A stretch of 64,000 nt of DNA from Paramecium octaurelia (lineage: Eukaryota > Ciliophora > Oligohymenophorea > Peniculida > Parameciidae), in assembly GCA_905182995.1 (NCBI GenBank), contig CAJJDP010000054.1, positions 316,964 to 380,963 of the forward strand, given 5' to 3'. Position 1 is the stretch's first letter; each line of letters opens with the position of its first letter. Of the stretch, positions 58,864-64,000 are shown piece by piece. The notes under the pieces were generated by a model, which made no database searches, was not told the origin of the DNA, and was given only the letters and a program-made list of their open reading frames with translations. A program made the translations under genes and the position numbers.

Positions 58864-59412
58864 TCACATTCTTCTCTTTCCATTTCGCTTTGATTTTCTA
58901 ACATTAAATTTTCTTTCTTTATTGATTTCCTCTTCAAAATTTTCATCCCCATCCTTTGGTTTTCTCCTCTGTGCGTTTTTTTTACTATTTTATGGATTTT
59001 TAATTTTTTAAACTTTAGAATTATCTTCTATTTTTCCTTCAAATTAATGGAGTTTCTCTTATATTCTTTTCTTATAATTTAATTTAGCTTCCTCAAATTT
59101 CATTAATTGAATATCGTTTTAAATATCTTCAATATCTTTTTGTTCCTAAGTTTAACATTGCTTCTATTTTGAATTGATTTTGCTATTAATCTCTGACTTT
59201 AACTCTTTTTCTTTTTATTACCAATATATTTTCTCCTCAGCATTTAATTTATTCCATTATTCAACTATTTATTCCGCCTATTCCAACTTTTATTTAGATT
59301 TACCAGTCCCTGTGTCTAAAATCTTTTATTCAAAAAATAAATTAAACCCATTACACACTTGATCATCTTTCATCAATTATAGGGAGTACTTCAAAAGCTT
59401 TGAACCTTCCAT
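58864..59412 (-). CDS. HMG-box-like basic protein, 182 residues
   Basis: An intronless frame from ATG 59410-59412 to TGA 58864-58866. Around residues 20-75 it reads CNGFNLFFEQKIL, then QIVEQWNKLNAEEKIYWQQ, which matches the HMG-box pattern (aromatic first helix; W-x-x-L-x-x-E-E-K-x-x-Y). The rest is Lys/Glu-rich with basic blocks (KNAQRRKPKDGDE) typical of chromatin proteins. The frame is open upstream of the ATG, and a separate 62-codon minus frame at 59539-59727 (MDKQQYYIKNF) may be an upstream exon. In another frame the 3' end would encode a tail-anchored helix (IFIVLVIFFYLLFILV); these two readings conflict. Confidence 0.55.
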
Positions 59413-60196
59413 TTAAATACTATTCTACTTTTAATATTGATCAATTTGCTTTCTTAATTCAAAAAAAACAAATTCACTTCAATTTTAAATCACTTCTTTA
59501 TTTAATATGAGATAAATTAAATAAATTTAAGTTATATCTCAATTTAAAAAAATGAATGTTTTATTCAATGAGATTTTTTATAGTCTATATCCATTTGTTT
59601 AATTTACCTTTGAATCAATAAGTATTTGAATTACTTACAAACTTTTTATTTCAAAGTATTACAAGAATGCTTTGATTTGTTTATTATTATTACTAAAATT
59701 TTTTATGTAATATTGCTATTTATCCATATTTCTCCAAATTGAATAGTAAAATTCACATACATACATATCATCTGAAATTAAATGCAAATGTTTTTATCGA
59801 ATTTTTTCATGATAATTTTGAAAACATTCAATTTCCTACAATGACACCAGAATAATAATTATTAAATTTTTTTCAAAGTTCAAATCCAGAAATACATAAA
59901 TATATTGAAGCATTTCATATATATTATTTCATACATCCATAATGAATCAAGTGTAATCTAACTCTATAATTTAACAATGCTTTTATTCTCACTCATTTTG
60001 CTACAATGTAATTGAATTTCCATAAGGAAGTATTAGATTGTTCAATTATATCAAATGATCTTTGAGGTGTGCAAATTAAAATGCTTTAACAAATTTTGTG
60101 TATTTGTTAGTTCATTATACTGGTTATTAGAATTCGATTGATTATTAAATAAACTATATTTTATCAATAATAGAATTTAAGAATAAAATCGTTTCA
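59413..60196. other. Mostly non-coding region
   Basis: AT-rich DNA between a minus-strand and a plus-strand gene. It includes the 62-codon minus frame at 59539-59727 noted with the HMG-like gene. Nothing else of note was found. Confidence 0.5.
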
Positions 60197-60475
60197 ATGA
60201 AAATTTCATCAAATTCTGACCATAAATATCATCATAAACCATTATTCTTCCTCGCATTATCATTACATTATGGGCAGCCATTATTTAGATTATTCTTTCT
60301 TGAATAATCAGATTATAGAAGAAAAAATTAAGATTGCAATTCTGAATGTCTAACAGATATATTTCAACCCGAGTTGGCAGATTGCTATGAATATCATAAT
60401 TTGATTGTCGAAAGAATATAATTTAAATTACTTTGTTTGAGACTTCAATACTTAAAATGGTTGTTCATAGTATGA
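60197..60475 (+). CDS. Possible upstream exon(s), 92 codons
   Basis: Reads MKISSNSDHKYHHKPLFF and continues protein-like (ECLTDIFQPELADCYEYH) to a TGA at 60473-60475. A second plausible stretch follows in another frame (NTQNGCSQYEFQISSQILIE, then HIFKMISIHTETAVFYE). These may be exons of one gene, perhaps the one at 60751-61871, but no set of short GT..AG introns joins them properly, and the next 150 bp (about 60600-60750) look non-coding. Confidence 0.35.
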
Positions 60476-60750
60476 ATTCTAAATTTCTTCTTAAATCCTT
60501 ATAGAAAACAATAATGAGCAAGCAGATTCAATCGGAAACTAGCATATCTTCAAAATGATAAGTATTCACACTGAAACAGCTGTATTTTATGAGGTTTCAT
60601 TTATGATTGAGGTAAGTATCATTATGAATTTGTTTAAATTTATATCTCCTATATATTTACTCTAATTATGACATAATTAATCGCAGTTGATAAGTTGATT
60701 TTTTTTGTCTTATATTAATTAATTAATTTATTCAATTTCTATTAAAATAA

Positions 60751-61871
60751 ATGATTTCTTGCAGAAGCATTTCATAAGAATTCAATTTAAAGGAAGAGCA
60801 TCTCATTGTATTTAAATCCTACATTGGAATAACCTCAGGAGGAATGGATAAAAAGGTGGCCCAATCACTAAACAATGTTTTTGCCACAAATATTCATCAA
60901 TCATCACAAAATGCAGATAAATTAGTCTATAATGATTTTGATGTGGCCTTTGCTGTAGGAATAGTATTCAAACTTCTAGTGGGATAGAAAATTGAATTCC
61001 TTGATTATTTTTGTAATTAACAATATCATTATTTAGGTGCATAGTACTCAAAAGCAAATGATAAATAAAAATACGCCTTAGATTTACTCAAATACACTGT
61101 CTATTAACTTGATAAAAGTGACCCAACATTTTACTTAAACACTTTGTTAAAAAACAAAAACATTCCTAATCAATAATTATAAGCAGGAATCAGCTTATCT
61201 AAGATTTACACATTTGTTCATTTGTGCGAATTGGGTTCATTTTTCAAACCCTTTTAAACCTATTTCCCTAATGTCTTCTGGTAGAGTTACGAGAAGATCA
61301 ATATGAAGGACGTGAGACCTGATATAGATCTTTACTTTTATTAACCTTCTCCATCCTTGTATTTTATTATTGTTATAATTTTAGCCCAATACTTGTGTTA
61401 TAATAATATGATGATGTTCAACTTTTATATAAGATATTCCAAGAATATTAAGTTTTCATGACACATATTTCAACCTAATTGATTTTGGATGCAGTTGCTC
61501 GTCAATTATCACCAACTTCAGAAAACCTGAAAAGTCAACCATACAAAGTACCCAGCTTTAGAGAACTGGGATTAATTTTATTTGCTGGGCAACCATAATT
61601 AGAGGATAAAATATCAAAGTTTGAGAAGATATCTAAAATGTAATCAATTTAGAAATTCATTTTTAGTGGTGAAACCCTGAGTTTCTTAATTAATCCTTAA
61701 GCTTCATTCGAGATCATTAAGAAAGATTTGTCATTACATTAAGAATAAGAAGTTGTTAAAGATTAGGTAGAATAAAATTAGAATGCCAACCAAGTCTTTG
61801 ATATTTTTGCTACACAAATACCAACTTCTAGTTAAGCAGTTAATAATTTGAGAAAGACAATTTCATATTGA
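60751..61871 (+). CDS. Soluble protein of 364 residues, unknown
   Basis: Two exons, intron 61359-61384 (26 nt). Reads MISCRSISQEFNLKEEHLIV. A folded region includes YNDFDVAFAVGIVFKLLVGQ, LDYFCNQQYHYLGAQYSK and FVHLCELGSFFKPFQTYF, with conserved-looking Trp, Cys and Tyr. The C-terminal 130 residues are charged and end in a Gln/Asn-rich tail. I do not recognise the family; the VGQKIEFLDYF block hints at a cysteine-protease or adaptor fold, but this is not supported. The intron is required: without it the frame meets TGA soon after. True start may lie upstream (see 60197-60475). Confidence 0.6.
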
Positions 61872-61916
61872 TTAATAAGATAGATATGTTATCAAATAAA
61901 GCATCAATTATAATTA

Positions 61917-64000
61917 TCAAATTATACCAAATTTTTTAATTACTTTCTTTAAATCCTCCATATTTAAAGGTTTGTCTAAATGATCATTTGCTCCACATTT
62001 TTAAGATTTTTGCTTATCATCAGATCCTGTGAAGGCAGTGACAATTATAATCAGAGATTGAGTAATTTTTTACATTTATTCAAATTTTCTTATCTCTTAT
62101 GTACATTAGTATCCATCCATTTCTGGCATATTAACATCCATAAAAATTACACTCATTTATTCTTTAGAGTATAAATCAAAAGCTTGTTTTCCATTGAAGG
62201 CTTTATAGAGTTTACAATTATAAATCACCTAATTTAACATAGCACTCAAGGCGATGATATTAAAGGGAGTATCATCAACTATTAATACTTTAAGACATTC
62301 ATCAGGTTGGCTATCCAATTTGTAATAGGTTTAAGCTTTCTTTTGTAGGGTTTTTCTCTTTTTAATGATTTAGTTCAGGTTTTTATATGAGGGGAACCTC
62401 GGAACTACTTATTTTTCATTTAAATCCAATTCCTATAATGAATTTTCTAAGGATTACTGTAATTTTCTAAAAATGATGAATTTAAATGTAGATCCTTTGC
62501 CCACTTAAGATTTCAACTCAATTTTATCAGTTGGCCCTAGTAAAGATACTAGTTATTAACTAATAGTTAATCCCAAACCAACACCATGTCTATTGTTATT
62601 TCCAATGTCAAAAGTGCTGTATAATCTAAAGAGATTTTTTTATATATCTTCAGGTATTCCATACCCTGTATCAGAAACCGAAATTTCGATTACATCATTT
62701 TCATTAGACTAATTAGCTGTAATTACAATTTCACCCTACATTGTAAATTTAATGGCATTAGCAACTAAATTAATTAATACTTATTTTAATCTATTTTCAT
62801 CAGTGAACAACTCAGAATGATCAGGATCAATGTGATTTTTCCAAATCAATTAGACTCCCTTTTCATTAGATTATCTAAGTAATAATGAGTTAACGAATTT
62901 AAAAGTATTGTTCAAATTGAATGGTTTTGGTATCAGCCTTAAATACCCTTTATTGATTTAGCTATAATCAAGTAAGTCATTAATCATGGACAGTAACAAT
63001 TAACCTGATTGATTAAACTCATCGAGATGACCACAAAGTTATTCAATATTTCCATGTGTAATACTTGATTTCTATTACAAAATATTTTGCATAATGCTTA
63101 TATCAATCATCATTCCGTTTAATGGAGTCTTTAAATCATGAGATACTGTAGCTAATAATCTATCTTTATATTGATCCAATTCTTTTAAATGCTTCAATCT
63201 TATCTTCTCCGAAATATCATTCATTATTACTAATATAGAATGTTTGTTTTCCCAAATACAATGCAATACTCTGATTTCAAAATGGGATTTTATTTTTAAT
63301 TATTATTTTTAAGATAATGCCACTTTACTTTATGAATCGAATCGAAAACATAAAAAATAGTCACTAAAATCTGATATATCGTATTCATTTTAAATCAATG
63401 TAGTTCTATTTGTCTATAATTATTGTATAAATTATTCCTCAAATTGTCCCATTTTTTAATATAAGACATCATAAATACTTACACAAGAATTATAAGTCTC
63501 TTATTCAGATTCTTATTCTGTTTATATGAAAATGCTTTTTAATTTCTTGATAACTTCATTTTCATCTGAAACTTATAAGTATTTAATTGCAAAATCATTA
63601 CTATATATTAACTTCATTTCTTTACCCTAATTTGTGGAATCTTATAAATCATCATTGTTCTCAGTTAATATTAATATAGAATTTGGAACTGTTTTGTCGA
63701 AGATGTTCTTGCATGCATGCAAATTTGAAGTCTATTAGCAAATTGTATAGAAATCTATTCTTTTGTAATATTCAAGAAATCTGAAGAATACCAGCATCAT
63801 TAATAATAGAACATAGAATGTCCAGTAAATTGACCCCAGATTTCCCATCATTCCAATAAATAAAATTGTTGCTGCTATCAATATTAATCCTTAAATGAAC
63901 CATAAAGGGCAAACAAGTAAATAACTAATAATTAACAATCCACTTTATATTCCGCTACTTACAGCTTATTAAGTTGTTTATTTGCCACATTATTTATTAA
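61917..64000 (-). CDS. Hybrid sensor histidine kinase with receiver domain (N terminus outside window)
   Basis: A continuous minus-strand frame from the right edge to TGA 61917-61919, at least 694 residues. Membrane helices occur near the window edge (GSIYWTFYVLLLMMLVFF). A PAS-like region (SDFSDYFLCFRFDS) leads to the H-box ATVSHDLKTPLNGM with the phospho-acceptor His. The ATPase part has N-box NRLKQVLINLVANAIKFT, G1 VSDTGYGIPED and G2 GVGLGLTIS. After a linker the receiver domain reads LKVLIVDDTPFN, with phospho-acceptor Asp in FMDVNMPEMDG, VTAFTGSDD and LDKPLNMEDL. All catalytic residues are intact. Hybrid kinases are known in ciliates but absent from animals. No intron was needed. Confidence 0.95.

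Overview
The window is ciliate macronuclear DNA, most likely from the genus Paramecium. Long reading frames become continuous only when TAA and TAG are read as glutamine and TGA is the sole stop. Nearly fifty introns can be placed, all about 19-36 nt with GT..AG ends, a length range typical of Paramecium and unlike other ciliates. The DNA is strongly AT-rich, intergenic gaps are short, and many genes are housekeeping genes with clear eukaryotic orthologues. All product names below come from translating by eye under this code; no database search was possible.

Layout. 0-9.9 kb: a SNARE-like tail, a DNAJC25-type ER J-protein, a type I membrane protein, an OXR1-type LysM+TLDc protein, two tandem paralogues carrying a KVSF motif, a small protein, a SKI8/WDR61-type WD40 protein, a hypothetical protein and fibrillarin. 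10-24 kb: a conserved hypothetical protein, a 1,562-residue TmcB/TmcC-like multipass protein, an mEAK7-type TLDc protein, a two-TM protein, an EF-hand coiled-coil protein and two small proteins. 24-27 kb: a gene-poor stretch with a candidate structured RNA, then a decayed EF-hand/RBR gene. 27-31 kb: an ankyrin gene and a Myb gene, interrupted by an assembly artefact (one N between two identical 1,371-bp copies). 31-42 kb: a region dense in ubiquitin-ligase genes (HECT, two RING-like paralogues, RBR, RING-H2) interleaved with CBP20, PAM16 and SDHB. 42-52 kb: an ARM-repeat protein, a four-EF-hand coiled-coil protein, membrane proteins, a second N-flanked assembly duplication (1,292 bp), a BRPF/JADE-like PHD protein and SEC61 gamma. 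52-64 kb: a cyclin, a PARP2-like ADP-ribosyltransferase, the proteasome ATPase RPT6, a Rab GTPase, an HMG-like protein, an unrecognised protein and a hybrid histidine kinase that runs off the right edge.

Functional themes are ubiquitin-proteasome (five E3-type genes plus RPT6), mitochondrial import and respiration (PAM16 and SDHB, 17 bp apart), RNA metabolism (fibrillarin, CBP20, SKI8), chromatin and DNA damage (PHD, PARP, Myb, HMG) and calcium or two-component signalling. These are independent eukaryotic genes, not operons.

Limits: exon structures are manual inferences checked by whether the spliced length is a multiple of three. Several loci (16.4, 25.3, 33.1, 36, 47.5, 49.6 and 60.3 kb) do not resolve to a clean model and are marked as such.
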